Both the position numbers and the translations under genes were made by a program. Below, piece after piece: positions 1 to 8,531 of a stretch of DNA of 64,000 nucleotides. The DNA lies in contig CAKSSN010000002.1 of the NCBI GenBank assembly GCA_934489015.1, positions 124,001 through 188,000 on the forward strand, in the 5' to 3' direction. Under the pieces are notes generated by a model. It was not told the origin of the DNA. It did not search any database and saw only the letters and a program-made list of their open reading frames with translations. The number at the start of each line of letters is the position of its first letter. Positions within the stretch are counted from its first letter, which is position 1. Source of the stretch: an uncultured Clostridia bacterium. Its GTDB lineage: Bacteria > Bacillota > Clostridia > UBA1381.

Positions 1-22
1 CTGTTCGCATTATCCATAAAAT

Positions 23-2512
23 TTACATTTCCAAATCGGCATGACTTATATAAACCTGACGCGGCTTTGAGCCGTTTGCCGGGCCAATAACTCCGCGCTC
101 TTCCATCTGATCTATAATTCGTCCGGCTCTTGAATAGCCTACTTTAAGCTTTCGCTGAATCATAGCTGTTGAAATCTGCCCCAGCTCCACCGCGAGCTCT
201 ATAGCCTGCGGCAGATATTCGTCACCGTCATCATCCTCATCAGGCGTTACGCCGTTTTCTCCCGACGAAACTCTTTCAATATGCTCCTCTAAATCCTCAC
301 TGTAATGCGCGTCCTCATTCTGCGCCTTTAAAAAGTCGAGAAGCCGCTCTATTTCATCGTCGGACACAAAAGCGCCCTGAACTCTCAGCGGCGATCTTGA
401 CCCCTGCGGTGCATAAAGCATATCGCCCTTTCCGAGAAGCTTATCCGCTCCGCCGCGATCTATAATCGTTCGGCTGTCGACCTGACTTGCAACGGCAAAG
501 GCTATTCTTGACGGAATATTTGCTTTTATAAGACCCGTTATAACGTCAACGGTCGGACGCTGAGTTGCAACAATAAGGTGTATACCTGCCGCACGCGCGA
601 GCTGTGCCAGACGGCATATGTAATCCTCTACTTCTTTTGCCGCAACCATCATAAGATCGGCAAGCTCGTCTATTATAATTACAATCTGCGGCAGCTTGTC
701 CGTGCCGTTTTTCTCCATAAGATGATTATAGCCCTCAAGATTTTTAACATAATTCTGCGCAAAAACGTCATATCTGCGCATCATCTCCGAAACAGCCCAG
801 TTAAGCGCACCTGCCGCCTTTTTCGGATCGGTAACAACCGGAATAAGCAAGTGCGGAATACCGTTATATACACCGAGCTCAACAACCTTAGGGTCAACCA
901 TTATCAGCTTAACCTCATCGGGAGACGCTTTGTATAAAAGGCTTGTTATTATAGTATTTATGCACACACTCTTACCGGAGCCTGTTGAGCCCGCAATAAG
1001 AATATGCGGCATTTTTGCAATATCGCCGATAACAACCCTGCCGCCGATGTCGCGGCCGAGAGCAATTGTAAGCTTTGATTTTGATTTTTTAAATTCCTCC
1101 GACTCCAAAAGCTCGCGCGCTGAAACGGACGAGGTTTCGCGGTTAGGCACCTCAATTCCGACAGCTGCCTTTCCCGGCACCGCCGCAACGAGCACCGTCG
1201 GCACTGCAAGATTAAGCGCAAGGTCGTCCGCAAGTCCGACTATTTTACTAAGCTTAACGCCGGTGCTCGGCTGTATTTCATAGCGCGTTACGGCAGGGCC
1301 CTGAGTAACCTGCAAAAGCTTTGCCTTTACGTTGAAGTTTTCCAGTATGGAAATAAGCTTGTTGGACGTTTCATACATCTGCTGCCTTGAATCGCCGCCG
1401 CCCGATTTTACCGGGTTTAAAAGGTCACATGACGGGTATATGTACTCGCGCTTTTCAACCGTCATGGAATTGTCTATCTCCTTTGCAACGGCCGCCTGCT
1501 CCTCCTCTGTCAGCTTCTTCTCCCTCTTCTTGTTTTCTCCGTTTGATGCCGCTTCCATGTGAGCGTTTATGTCGGCAGGCTTTTCCTCAATTTTTTCTTC
1601 AATTAATTCTTCATCAGCTTCTGCCGCAGCTGTATTTTCGCTTGGAACTTGCTTTTCCTCTTCGCCGAATATATCGCTGAAAACCTCGTCAATACCGTTG
1701 TCGTCATACTGCTCCGGCTGCTCCTTCACCTCAGCCTGCTTAGGCGCTTTCTTTTCCTCTGTTCTCTTTTTCTTCGGCTCTTCCCTCTTTTTATCCTTAT
1801 TATCATCCATAAAGCTTCTCGCTTCGGCCAAAAGCTCCGCACCGTCCATTGAATACGTCTGCGTCAGCTTTTTAGTCTTTTCTTTTGAACGGTTATATGC
1901 GTTTTCATAATCGCGGCGGCTGTCAATTTCCTTTGCCGACTCGCGAAACGCGCCGAAAATCCCCGTTGCTCCTCCGGCAATTGCGCTGAATATGCTATGT
2001 CCGAAAGTAAGGCTTAAAAGAACGAGCAAAATGCCGAGAATTATTATAAAAGCTCCGACTCTGTGAAGCAAAAATCCGAGCGGACAGGCAAGCAACGCGC
2101 CGAGTACACCGCCGCCGACGCTGTTTGAAAAAAGCAGCGCGGACGCGGACGAATAGCTGTCCGAAAGCTGTATTATTCCGCCGGGCGTACACAAATGCGC
2201 AAGCGCGCTTATGCAGCAGACGGATAAAAGCGAATAGATAAGCTTTGCTCTGCCGAGCTTCTTTGTTTTTGCCGAATATGCACCCATACATATCAAGGCA
2301 ATCGGGAAAAGCGGAGCCGTTTTCCCGAAAAGTCCGAGAAGAACTCCTCTTGACCAACCGCTAAGCGGCGCCTGCGGATCGCTCAGCAGTAAAACGCCGA
2401 AAAGAAATCCGAGCAACGCACGCACAAAAGCTATCACTCCCGTATTTTCCGTTATTTTTGTATTTTTCTTTTTACTCTTCTGCGCACTCTTACCCTTTTT
2501 TTTCTGTGCCAT
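23..2512 (-). CDS. ftsK: FtsK/SpoIIIE-family DNA translocase
   Basis: ATP-driven double-stranded DNA pump that clears chromosome arms from the division or sporulation septum. The 829-residue product has several hydrophobic segments in the first 180 residues, a long charged Lys/Glu-rich linker (about 200-340), a RecA-like motor with Walker A GSTGSGKS near residue 509 and Walker B IIIIDELADL near 617, and a C-terminal winged-helix gamma domain (last 65 residues) that would read polar KOPS/SRS sites. I start at the ATG at 2512 because AGGAGG lies ten bases upstream; the earlier in-frame ATG would overlap the ribosome binding site. It follows the rRNA methyltransferase with a 90-base gap. Whether it serves as SpoIIIE or vegetative FtsK cannot be told from sequence. 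Confidence 0.96.
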   Translation of the reverse strand: MAQKKKGKSAQKSKKKNTKITENTGVIAFVRALLGFLFGVLLLSDPQAPLSGWSRGVLLGLFGKTAPLFPIALICMGAYSAKTKKLGRAKLIYSLLSVCCISALAHLCTPGGIIQLSDSYSSASALLFSNSVGGGVLGALLACPLGFLLHRVGAFIIILGILLVLLSLTFGHSIFSAIAGGATGIFGAFRESAKEIDSRRDYENAYNRSKEKTKKLTQTYSMDGAELLAEARSFMDDNKDKKREEPKKKRTEEKKAPKQAEVKEQPEQYDDNGIDEVFSDIFGEEEKQVPSENTAAAEADEELIEEKIEEKPADINAHMEAASNGENKKREKKLTEEEQAAVAKEIDNSMTVEKREYIYPSCDLLNPVKSGGGDSRQQMYETSNKLISILENFNVKAKLLQVTQGPAVTRYEIQPSTGVKLSKIVGLADDLALNLAVPTVLVAAVPGKAAVGIEVPNRETSSVSARELLESEEFKKSKSKLTIALGRDIGGRVVIGDIAKMPHILIAGSTGSGKSVCINTIITSLLYKASPDEVKLIMVDPKVVELGVYNGIPHLLIPVVTDPKKAAGALNWAVSEMMRRYDVFAQNYVKNLEGYNHLMEKNGTDKLPQIVIIIDELADLMMVAAKEVEDYICRLAQLARAAGIHLIVATQRPTVDVITGLIKANIPSRIAFAVASQVDSRTIIDRGGADKLLGKGDMLYAPQGSRSPLRVQGAFVSDDEIERLLDFLKAQNEDAHYSEDLEEHIERVSSGENGVTPDEDDDGDEYLPQAIELAVELGQISTAMIQRKLKVGYSRAGRIIDQMEERGVIGPANGSKPRQVYISHADLEM

Positions 2513-2602
2513 TATGCACATTCCTCCTTGAAAAATCAATATATAAGCTAAAAATTTAATTAATATGCAAACGCTTTTTTCGCTGCGCTTTGATTATGAT
2601 GT

Positions 2603-3874
2603 CTATCTCAAAAGCCTTAACCCCTTCGGAAAATGATTTTTAAGCATACCGCCGCTTCCTTTTACCCAGCCGAGCGGCAGCCCGTCGCAGCAAACCGCGC
2701 CGTAGCCGATAAAATCTCCCGGTATTACCTCACCCGAAAGATATTTTTTTACGTTTTCATCATCGCATGAAAAATCAACGCTGTTTTTAAAATCCTCTTT
2801 CCTCAAATAATGCGAAAGCGCATAAGCCGGCTCAAATCTTCCCTTTTTGCATATTCCCAAATGCAGTCCCGGTCGCGAAAGCTTAATTTTATCAATCGGA
2901 AGATACTCCTTTTTTAAATAGAGCTTGTCCCCGAACATTACAAAGTCGCCGCTTAAGCGAACATTCAGATATTTTTCCTCAAATTCTCTGTATGCTTTCT
3001 CTCCGTCCGACGCCTGCTTTTTACCGTTAAAGTGTATTCTTTCAGCAGCCTTTTTTTCGCGCGTATCCCTAAGATGCACCGCATAATGACCCTCGCCGCG
3101 ACTGCGGTGCGGATAAATACGAACGGATTTTACAATTTCCATATACGGATATTTTTCCACTATGTACTCTGCGTTTTCCTCGTTTTCTTCCTTTGAAAAT
3201 GTGCAGGTCGAATAAACAATCTCACCGCCCGTGCAAAGCATTTTCATTGCGCTGTCAATAATTTTCTTCTGACGCATACTGCACGACAAAACGTGCGAAA
3301 CGCTCCAAGCTTCAACGGCGGCAGGCTCTTTTTTAAACATTCCCTCACCCGAGCATGGCGCGTCAATTATGATTTTATCAAAAAATCCCTCAAACATTTC
3401 GCTTAGCCTGTCCGGCGACTCATTTGTAACCATAACATTTTCATAGCCCATGCGCTCTATATTTTCCGAAAGAACGCTGCACCGCTTCGGTATAATTTCA
3501 TTAGACACAAGCACAATATCCCGATTGTCCGCTATCTGCGTTGATTTTCCGCCCGGTGCGGCGCACAAATCAAGCACAAAGTCTCCCTTTTTAAGCTCAA
3601 AAAGCTCCGCCGCGCACATTGCGGACGGCTCCTGAAAATAAAATAAGCCTGCCATATGATACGGGTGCGTTCCGCTGTATACGCTTTTATCCGTATAATA
3701 TCCGTTTTTGCACCACTCTACCCGGTCGCCCTTTTTAAGCTCGCCCGTAAAGCAATCAATTTTTCTTGTGTTTATCCGAAAAGCGCTTTCGGGCAGCTTA
3801 TCATATGACAAAACAAATTCGTCAAAATCGGGGAGATATTTCATTCTGTTTAAAAACTCTTCCGGCAGTACCAT
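2603..3874 (-). CDS. RsmF-like rRNA cytosine-C5 methyltransferase (NOL1/NOP2/Sun family)
   Basis: SAM-dependent methyltransferase expected to make 5-methylcytosine in rRNA. Seen in the 423-residue protein: SAM-binding motif I LDLCAAPGGKS near residue 105, motif IV DAPCSGEG near 173 and motif VI YSTCTFS near 225, with the two catalytic cysteines of this family in motifs IV and VI. The C-terminal third (about 290-423) resembles the RsmF/PUA-like RNA-binding extension rather than a bare Sun core. The open frame extends 11 codons further, but only the ATG at 3874 has a good site (GGAG, six bases away), so I start there. It lies 39 bases after the cardiolipin synthase gene. The exact target position (16S C1407 type or another) is inference. 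Confidence 0.9.
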   Translation of the reverse strand: MVLPEEFLNRMKYLPDFDEFVLSYDKLPESAFRINTRKIDCFTGELKKGDRVEWCKNGYYTDKSVYSGTHPYHMAGLFYFQEPSAMCAAELFELKKGDFVLDLCAAPGGKSTQIADNRDIVLVSNEIIPKRCSVLSENIERMGYENVMVTNESPDRLSEMFEGFFDKIIIDAPCSGEGMFKKEPAAVEAWSVSHVLSCSMRQKKIIDSAMKMLCTGGEIVYSTCTFSKEENEENAEYIVEKYPYMEIVKSVRIYPHRSRGEGHYAVHLRDTREKKAAERIHFNGKKQASDGEKAYREFEEKYLNVRLSGDFVMFGDKLYLKKEYLPIDKIKLSRPGLHLGICKKGRFEPAYALSHYLRKEDFKNSVDFSCDDENVKKYLSGEVIPGDFIGYGAVCCDGLPLGWVKGSGGMLKNHFPKGLRLLR

Positions 3875-3913
3875 ACAATTCTCCGTTTCATTTGCCGCAG
3901 GCGGCATTATTTT

Positions 3914-5344
3914 TTACATTATCGGTGAAAACAGCCTAAAAAATCCCTCCAGCATTTTCTGCCATACTCCACGATTTCTGTAATCGGGCGCGGTTATCGC
4001 ACGGCTGTTTTTAATATCGTTTTTAAAAATATCGTTGCACTGCTTTGTAAGCGGCACATCATATATAAACGCATTTATTTCAAAATGCAGCTGAAAGCTT
4101 CTTATGTCTATATTCGTTGTGCCGATTGTGCATACATCATCATCAACACAAACCGTTTTCGCATGAATAAATCCGTTATATTTGTAAACCTTTATTCCCG
4201 CATCGAGAAGTTCGCCGATATAAGACTCAGTCGAATAATAAACATAACGCTTGTCCGGCATACCGGGTATCATAATTCGTACATCAACGCCCGACTGCGC
4301 CGCCGTTTTAACAGCGTTTAAAAAGCTCTGATCAGGTACAAAATACGGAGTCTGAATATAAACATGATCCTTTGCAAGATTAATCATTTTAATTATTCCG
4401 CATTTTATTTCCTCTTCCTTTGAATCGGGACCGGAGCAAACAATCTGCATACGCTTATTTTGCGGCTGCTTTTCGCAAAGCGGGAAGTTTTCCGCTATGC
4501 TGTCTGCCATATCCTCTCCGGTCGAAAAATTCCAGTCGAGAGAAAATGCCTTTTGAATATATCTTACGGCAGGGCCTACCACTCTTATATGAGTGTCCCT
4601 CCACGGCGACAACTTTTTCTTGCCGAAATATTCGTCACCTATATTTATTCCGCCGAGATAGCCTATTTTCCCGTCAATAACCGCAATTTTTCTGTGGTTT
4701 CTGTGATTAATTTTCGAGTAAGAACCGAGCTTAACCGGGAAAAACGCCGAAACAAGTCCGCCTGCCGCCTTAAGCTCGTTAAAAATTTCGCGCTTTGTAA
4801 GAAGAGAGCCGAAATCATCATACAAAAACCGAACCTTTACTCCCTCTTTTGCTTTTTTTGTAAGCGCGCTTAAAACTCTGTGTCCTATTTCATCGTCGCG
4901 TATTATAAAGTAAAGCATATTAATTGATTTTTCCGCCGCCTCTATATCCTTAAGAAGCGAGTCAAATTTATCTGCGGCACGCGTAAAAATTTTAACATCG
5001 TTTCCGTCAGTCGGAACGCTGTTATTTATGTTCAAAAGGTATGAAATCATTCCGCTTTGCGGCAGAAATCTGTATTCATTTATTATCTTTTTCCCGTCCT
5101 CTATTGACATTCGCTCCGTCAGGTCAATATTCATGCGCCAGCGCTCGGCATACTTTTTTGCGGTTTTTCTCTTAAGTCCCGTTCCGAAAACGAGAAATAT
5201 CAAAAATCCGACAACGGGAATTGCCGTAAACCCCAAAAGCCACGCAAGGCTCACAACAGGATCGCGGCGCTGAAAGCATACAATAACTATAAGAACAAGA
5301 AAATTCAGTATATAAACCGTAAGTAAAAAACTGCTTTGCGTCAC
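3914..5344 (-). CDS. cls: Cardiolipin synthase (phospholipase D family)
   Basis: Membrane enzyme that condenses two phosphatidylglycerol molecules into cardiolipin and glycerol. The 476-residue protein has two N-terminal transmembrane helices (about 5-25 and 33-55) and two HKD phospholipase D motifs: HRNHRKIAVIDG near residue 218 and HAKTVCVDDD near 398. The reading frame is open from a GTG at 5353 that directly abuts AAGGA; the GTG at 5344 sits eight bases after TAAGGAG and is the better start. A textbook promoter lies about 75 bases upstream, so this is the first gene of a cls-rRNA methyltransferase-ftsK unit. pgsA, which supplies its substrate pathway, lies elsewhere in the window (44009-44551). 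Confidence 0.94.
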   Translation of the reverse strand: MTQSSFLLTVYILNFLVLIVIVCFQRRDPVVSLAWLLGFTAIPVVGFLIFLVFGTGLKRKTAKKYAERWRMNIDLTERMSIEDGKKIINEYRFLPQSGMISYLLNINNSVPTDGNDVKIFTRAADKFDSLLKDIEAAEKSINMLYFIIRDDEIGHRVLSALTKKAKEGVKVRFLYDDFGSLLTKREIFNELKAAGGLVSAFFPVKLGSYSKINHRNHRKIAVIDGKIGYLGGINIGDEYFGKKKLSPWRDTHIRVVGPAVRYIQKAFSLDWNFSTGEDMADSIAENFPLCEKQPQNKRMQIVCSGPDSKEEEIKCGIIKMINLAKDHVYIQTPYFVPDQSFLNAVKTAAQSGVDVRIMIPGMPDKRYVYYSTESYIGELLDAGIKVYKYNGFIHAKTVCVDDDVCTIGTTNIDIRSFQLHFEINAFIYDVPLTKQCNDIFKNDIKNSRAITAPDYRNRGVWQKMLEGFFRLFSPIM

Positions 5345-5418
5345 CTTTTCCACTCCTTAAAATCCAAACGCGGCAAATAATATTTTACAGCAGTAAACTT
5401 CACACTAACCCACATTAT

Positions 5419-5447
5419 ATTATATAATATTTTCACTCAATTGTCAA
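5419..5447 (-). promoter_or_regulatory. Sigma-A promoter for cls
   Basis: Reading the minus strand, a -35 box TTGACA (5442-5447) and a -10 box TATAAT (5419-5424) are separated by exactly 17 bases, both perfect consensus. It sits in the AT-rich gap upstream of cls and points toward it. Confidence 0.85.
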
Positions 5448-5519
5448 CCTAAAACATATAATTTGTTAATATTATCGGGCAAAAAAAGCTTATTTTGCGC
5501 TCAAATTTATATATAAACG

Positions 5520-5555
5520 AAAAAGGAGCAAACCGACCTATGCCGATTTGCCCCG
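5520..5555 (-). terminator. Intrinsic terminator after serA
   Basis: On the minus strand, GGGGCAAATCG and CGGTTTGCTCC form an 11-base stem (one mismatch or wobble pairs) with a nine-base loop, followed at once by a run of six T. It begins 12 bases after the serA stop and closes the serC-serA unit. Confidence 0.87.
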
Positions 5556-5567
5556 AAATTTGTTATT

Positions 5568-6731
5568 TTATTTGATAACTCTTACCTTGATAACTCCGTC
5601 AACAGCCGAAATTTCCTTTTCGGCTTCAGCAGTTATCTCGCTGTCGGTATTAAATATTGTATATGCATAATCGCCTCTGCTCTTATTAATCATATCTTCA
5701 ATATTCATGCCGCATTTTGAAATTACGCTTGTAAATGCCGAAATCATGTTAGGCACATTTTTATGAATTATCGTAATTCTGCCCTTACCCGAAACGGGCA
5801 ATACGCATGACGGCATATTAACCGAGTTTGTTATATTTCCCGTTTCAAGATAATCTGAAATCTCGTCAGCTGCCATAACAGCGCAGTTGTCCTCCGACTC
5901 AGCCGTTGAAGCGCCGAGATGCGGAATTGCTATAATTCCCTCCTGATTAACTGTTTCCTCTGACGGGAAATCAACAACATAGCACGAAACCTTGCCGCTT
6001 GCAAGCGCAGCTTTAATATCATCCGAATTTACAAGTCCGCCTCTTGCAAAGTTGAGTATCTTAACTCCGTCCTTCATAGCGTCAATAGCTTCCTTGTTTA
6101 TTGTGTTTCTTGTATCGTCATTTAGCGGTACATGAATTGTGATATAGTCGCTCTCTGCATATATGTCATTAAGGCTTGAAGCCTTTTTAACGTGGCTGTC
6201 AAGATGCCATGCGGCATTTACCGACAAGAACGGGTCATAGCCTATAACTTTCATACCAAGCTTTATAGCCGCATTTGCGACAAGAACGCCTATTGCGCCG
6301 AGTCCTATAACGCCGAGCGTTTTACCCTTTATTTCGCTTCCGGCAAAATTTGATTTTCCCTTTTCAACCTGCTTGTCAACGTCATCGCCTTTAAGAGTAG
6401 AAGCCCAGTTAATTCCGTCAACAACCTTTCTCGACGAAAGAAGAAGTCCCGCAATTACAAGCTCCTTAACGCCGTTTGCATTTGCGCCCGGTGTGTTAAA
6501 CACAACTATTCCCTTTTCGGCGCATTTGTCAACCGGTATGTTATTTGTTCCGGCACCTGCTCTTGCAACAGCCTTAAGTGAAGCAGGCAGCTCCATGTCG
6601 TGCATTTTAAAGCTTCTGAGTATAATACCGTCCGCGTCCGAAGCCGCGTCATCGGTTATAGCATATTTAGCCTTATCAAGGCGGTCAAGTCCGCAGGCAG
6701 CAATTTTATTAAGTGTTAATATATTAAACAT
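5568..6731 (-). CDS. serA: D-3-phosphoglycerate dehydrogenase
   Basis: First enzyme of serine synthesis, oxidising 3-phosphoglycerate to 3-phosphohydroxypyruvate with NAD. The 387-residue protein has a Rossmann NAD site GVIGLGAIG near residue 143, the catalytic Arg in NFARGG, the catalytic His in IPHLGAS, and a C-terminal ACT domain from about residue 317 that usually binds serine for feedback control. It is the short type with one ACT domain and no intervening ASB domain. It follows serC by 52 bases; that spacer holds a perfect hairpin and the ribosome binding site GGGAGAA. No serB phosphatase is in the window. Confidence 0.95.
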   Translation of the reverse strand: MFNILTLNKIAACGLDRLDKAKYAITDDAASDADGIILRSFKMHDMELPASLKAVARAGAGTNNIPVDKCAEKGIVVFNTPGANANGVKELVIAGLLLSSRKVVDGINWASTLKGDDVDKQVEKGKSNFAGSEIKGKTLGVIGLGAIGVLVANAAIKLGMKVIGYDPFLSVNAAWHLDSHVKKASSLNDIYAESDYITIHVPLNDDTRNTINKEAIDAMKDGVKILNFARGGLVNSDDIKAALASGKVSCYVVDFPSEETVNQEGIIAIPHLGASTAESEDNCAVMAADEISDYLETGNITNSVNMPSCVLPVSGKGRITIIHKNVPNMISAFTSVISKCGMNIEDMINKSRGDYAYTIFNTDSEITAEAEKEISAVDGVIKVRVIK

Positions 6732-6757
6732 AATATTTATTCTCCCGATTTTTATTT

Positions 6758-6777
6758 AGGGCAGCACACGCTGCCCT
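6758..6777. other. Perfect hairpin between serC and serA
   Basis: AGGGCAGC and GCTGCCCT form an uninterrupted eight-base stem with a four-base loop in the serC-serA spacer, about 27 bases before the serA start. No T-run follows it on the minus strand, so it is more likely an mRNA-stability or processing element than a terminator; that role is inference. Confidence 0.6.
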
Positions 6778-6783
6778 ATTTAA

Positions 6784-7863
6784 TTATTTTTTATTTTCCG
6801 CTTCAAATTTCTTCATGAAGTCTATAAGCTTTTCGATACCCTCAATCGGCATAGCATTATAAATACTTGCTCTCATTCCGCCGACTGTGCGGTGACCCTT
6901 AAGGTTTACAAGACCTACTTCCTTTGCTTCCTTAACAAACTTAGCGTCAAGCTCCTCGTCACCCGTAACAAACGGAACATTCATAAGCGAACGATCCTCC
7001 GGAACTACAGTACCCTTAAACAGTTCTGACGAATCGAGATAATCATAAAGCATTTTAGCCTTTTTCTCGTTAATTTTCTGAAGAGCCGCAACTCCGCCTT
7101 TTTCCTTAACCCATTCAAGAACGAGCTTAAGGATATAAATTGCATATGTAGGCGGTGTATTATACATAGAGCCGTTCTTTGCATGAATTGCATAATCGAA
7201 CATTGTCGGCGTATTTTCAGCCGCATTGCCCAAAAGGTCTTCTCTTACGATAACAAGTGTAACGCCTGCCGGGCCAAGATTTTTCTGTGCACCTGCAAAC
7301 AAAAGTCCGAATTTTGAAACGTCTATTACCTCGGACATAACGCATGATGAAATATCCGCAACGAGCGGCACCGAGCAGTCCGGAAGCTTTGTAAATCTTG
7401 TTCCGTAAATCGTATTGTTATAGCAGATATGAACATAATCCGCATCCTTTGAAAAGTCTGCTGCGGTTGTTTTCGGTATGTACGAAAAGGTTTTGTCAGC
7501 AGAGCTTGCAACGCGGTTTACCTCAATAAACTTTTCTGCCTCAGCGGCAGCCTTTTTAGCCCACTGACCTGTGATTATAAAATCAGCCTTTTTGTTTTTC
7601 ACACCGAGATTAAGCGGTATCATTGCAAACTGGCTTGATGCGCCGCCCTGAAGGAAAAGCACCTTATAGTTATCGGGTACGTTCATAAGTTCACGTACAA
7701 GGGCTTCGGCGCTGTTTATTATTTCCTCAAAGTCCTTAGATCGATGGCTCATCTCCATAACTGACATTCCTGACTGAGCATACTCCGTCATCTCTGACTT
7801 TGCTCTTTCAAGCACCTCAAGCGGCAGCATAGACGGGCCGGCTGAAAAATTATAAACTCTCAT
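6784..7863 (-). CDS. serC: Phosphoserine aminotransferase
   Basis: PLP enzyme that converts 3-phosphohydroxypyruvate and glutamate to phosphoserine and 2-oxoglutarate. The 359-residue protein opens with the family signature VYNFSAGPSMLP and carries the PLP lysine in FAGAQKNLGPAG near residue 194. Length is normal for the family (about 360). An in-frame TTG lies two codons upstream, but the ATG at 7863 is ten bases from GGAGG and is the better start. It is the first gene of the serC-serA pair and has its own strong promoter; a 17-base AT-rich palindrome lies next to the -10 box. Confidence 0.95.
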   Translation of the reverse strand: MRVYNFSAGPSMLPLEVLERAKSEMTEYAQSGMSVMEMSHRSKDFEEIINSAEALVRELMNVPDNYKVLFLQGGASSQFAMIPLNLGVKNKKADFIITGQWAKKAAAEAEKFIEVNRVASSADKTFSYIPKTTAADFSKDADYVHICYNNTIYGTRFTKLPDCSVPLVADISSCVMSEVIDVSKFGLLFAGAQKNLGPAGVTLVIVREDLLGNAAENTPTMFDYAIHAKNGSMYNTPPTYAIYILKLVLEWVKEKGGVAALQKINEKKAKMLYDYLDSSELFKGTVVPEDRSLMNVPFVTGDEELDAKFVKEAKEVGLVNLKGHRTVGGMRASIYNAMPIEGIEKLIDFMKKFEAENKK

Positions 7864-7907
7864 ATTCAAATGACCTCCGATATATTTTTTAACATATATA
7901 TATTAAC

Positions 7908-7924
7908 ATATAGTTATACTATAT
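7908..7924. promoter_or_regulatory. Palindrome at the serC transcription start
   Basis: ATATAGT-TAT-ACTATAT is a perfect 7-3-7 inverted repeat directly downstream of the serC -10 box, covering the expected transcription start. The position would suit a repressor operator, but the sequence is so AT-rich that chance symmetry is possible. Confidence 0.4.
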
Positions 7925-7953
7925 ATTATATAACTTTTTTCACAATTCGTCAA
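7925..7953 (-). promoter_or_regulatory. Sigma-A promoter for serC-serA
   Basis: Minus strand: -35 TTGACG (7948-7953), 17-base spacer, -10 TATAAT (7925-7930), about 62 bases upstream of the serC start. Confidence 0.83.
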
Positions 7954-8028
7954 TATTTTCACAAAGATTTTTTATACAAAAAAACTATGAAAATTTGGGC
8001 ATATTTAATAAAAATAACTAAATCCGCA

Positions 8029-8364
8029 TTAATACACGTCAATTATTTCCCTCAGTTTATCCAAAAAGGCGTTTTCGCCAAATGTATTGATTTTGAAAAA
8101 TATCGCCTGACTTCCGCCCGACGTTACGGCGGATATATGAATTTCGCCGTCCTCACCGCTAAAGAGCGTAACAGACATACTAAGCCTGTTTCCTCCCATA
8201 TAGCTGTATCTTTCAAAAACGCGAACGCTGCATTTTGCGCTGCCGCATTCAAAGTCGCTGCTGTCTTCAAGCGTGGCGGAAACGCTTCCGCCGAGTATTC
8301 CGCTCTCTATTTTTTCAAGCACTTCATAAAAGCGGCCTTTAACTCTGCCTTCAAGCTTAGCCAT
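8029..8364 (-). CDS. DUF6054 family protein
   Basis: Small protein of unknown function, 111 residues, no signal peptide, no membrane segment. It resembles the DUF6054 family in its overall pattern: an N-terminal KLEGRVKGRF segment, the central SSDFECG, RVFERYSYMGGNR and the late block SGGSQAIFFKIN. The strong beta-strand pattern and invariant-looking glycine/serine block suggest a small compact domain. It is downstream of polC by 167 bases and upstream of the serC promoter, so it is probably last in its transcript or alone. Its leader is one copy (A) of the dispersed repeat described separately. Family assignment is from recognition of the pattern; no function is claimed. Confidence 0.75.
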   Translation of the reverse strand: MAKLEGRVKGRFYEVLEKIESGILGGSVSATLEDSSDFECGSAKCSVRVFERYSYMGGNRLSMSVTLFSGEDGEIHISAVTSGGSQAIFFKINTFGENAFLDKLREIIDVY

Positions 8365-8385
8365 TTTTTATAACCGTTCCTTTCC

Positions 8386-8438
8386 GCGCCGTAAGGCACA
8401 AAGCTCCGACATCCCCAAGCAAAAAGATGTTCCGACCT
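8386..8438. repeat. Dispersed leader repeat, copy A
   Basis: Reading toward DUF6054 (minus strand), CTTTTTGCTTG is followed by a variable stretch and then TTTGTGCCTTACGGC, 22 bases before the start codon. The same blocks recur at 57395-57451 and, less well, at 23490-23551 and 33341-33404. On the plus strand the core is GCC-GTAA-GGC, a GNRA-type tetraloop hairpin. The left hairpin seen in copies B and C is degenerate here; a different short stem (ACATC/GATGT) is present. Confidence 0.6.
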
Positions 8439-8531
8439 CCTTTTTCGGCGGATGCCGACGAATGTAAATTGACCCTCGCCATCATCTGCTTCTTCTTTCC
8501 TGCTCTGCGGAGCTTTTTAAATCAATCGTTA

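Noticed and set aside
2513..2602. Separate promoter for ftsK
   Set aside because: A TTGCAT is present but the best -10 candidates are at 18-19 bases spacing and poor; not convincing.
8440..8531. Terminator after polC
   Set aside because: Only short stems (GCTC/GAGC) are present and no T-run follows on the minus strand.
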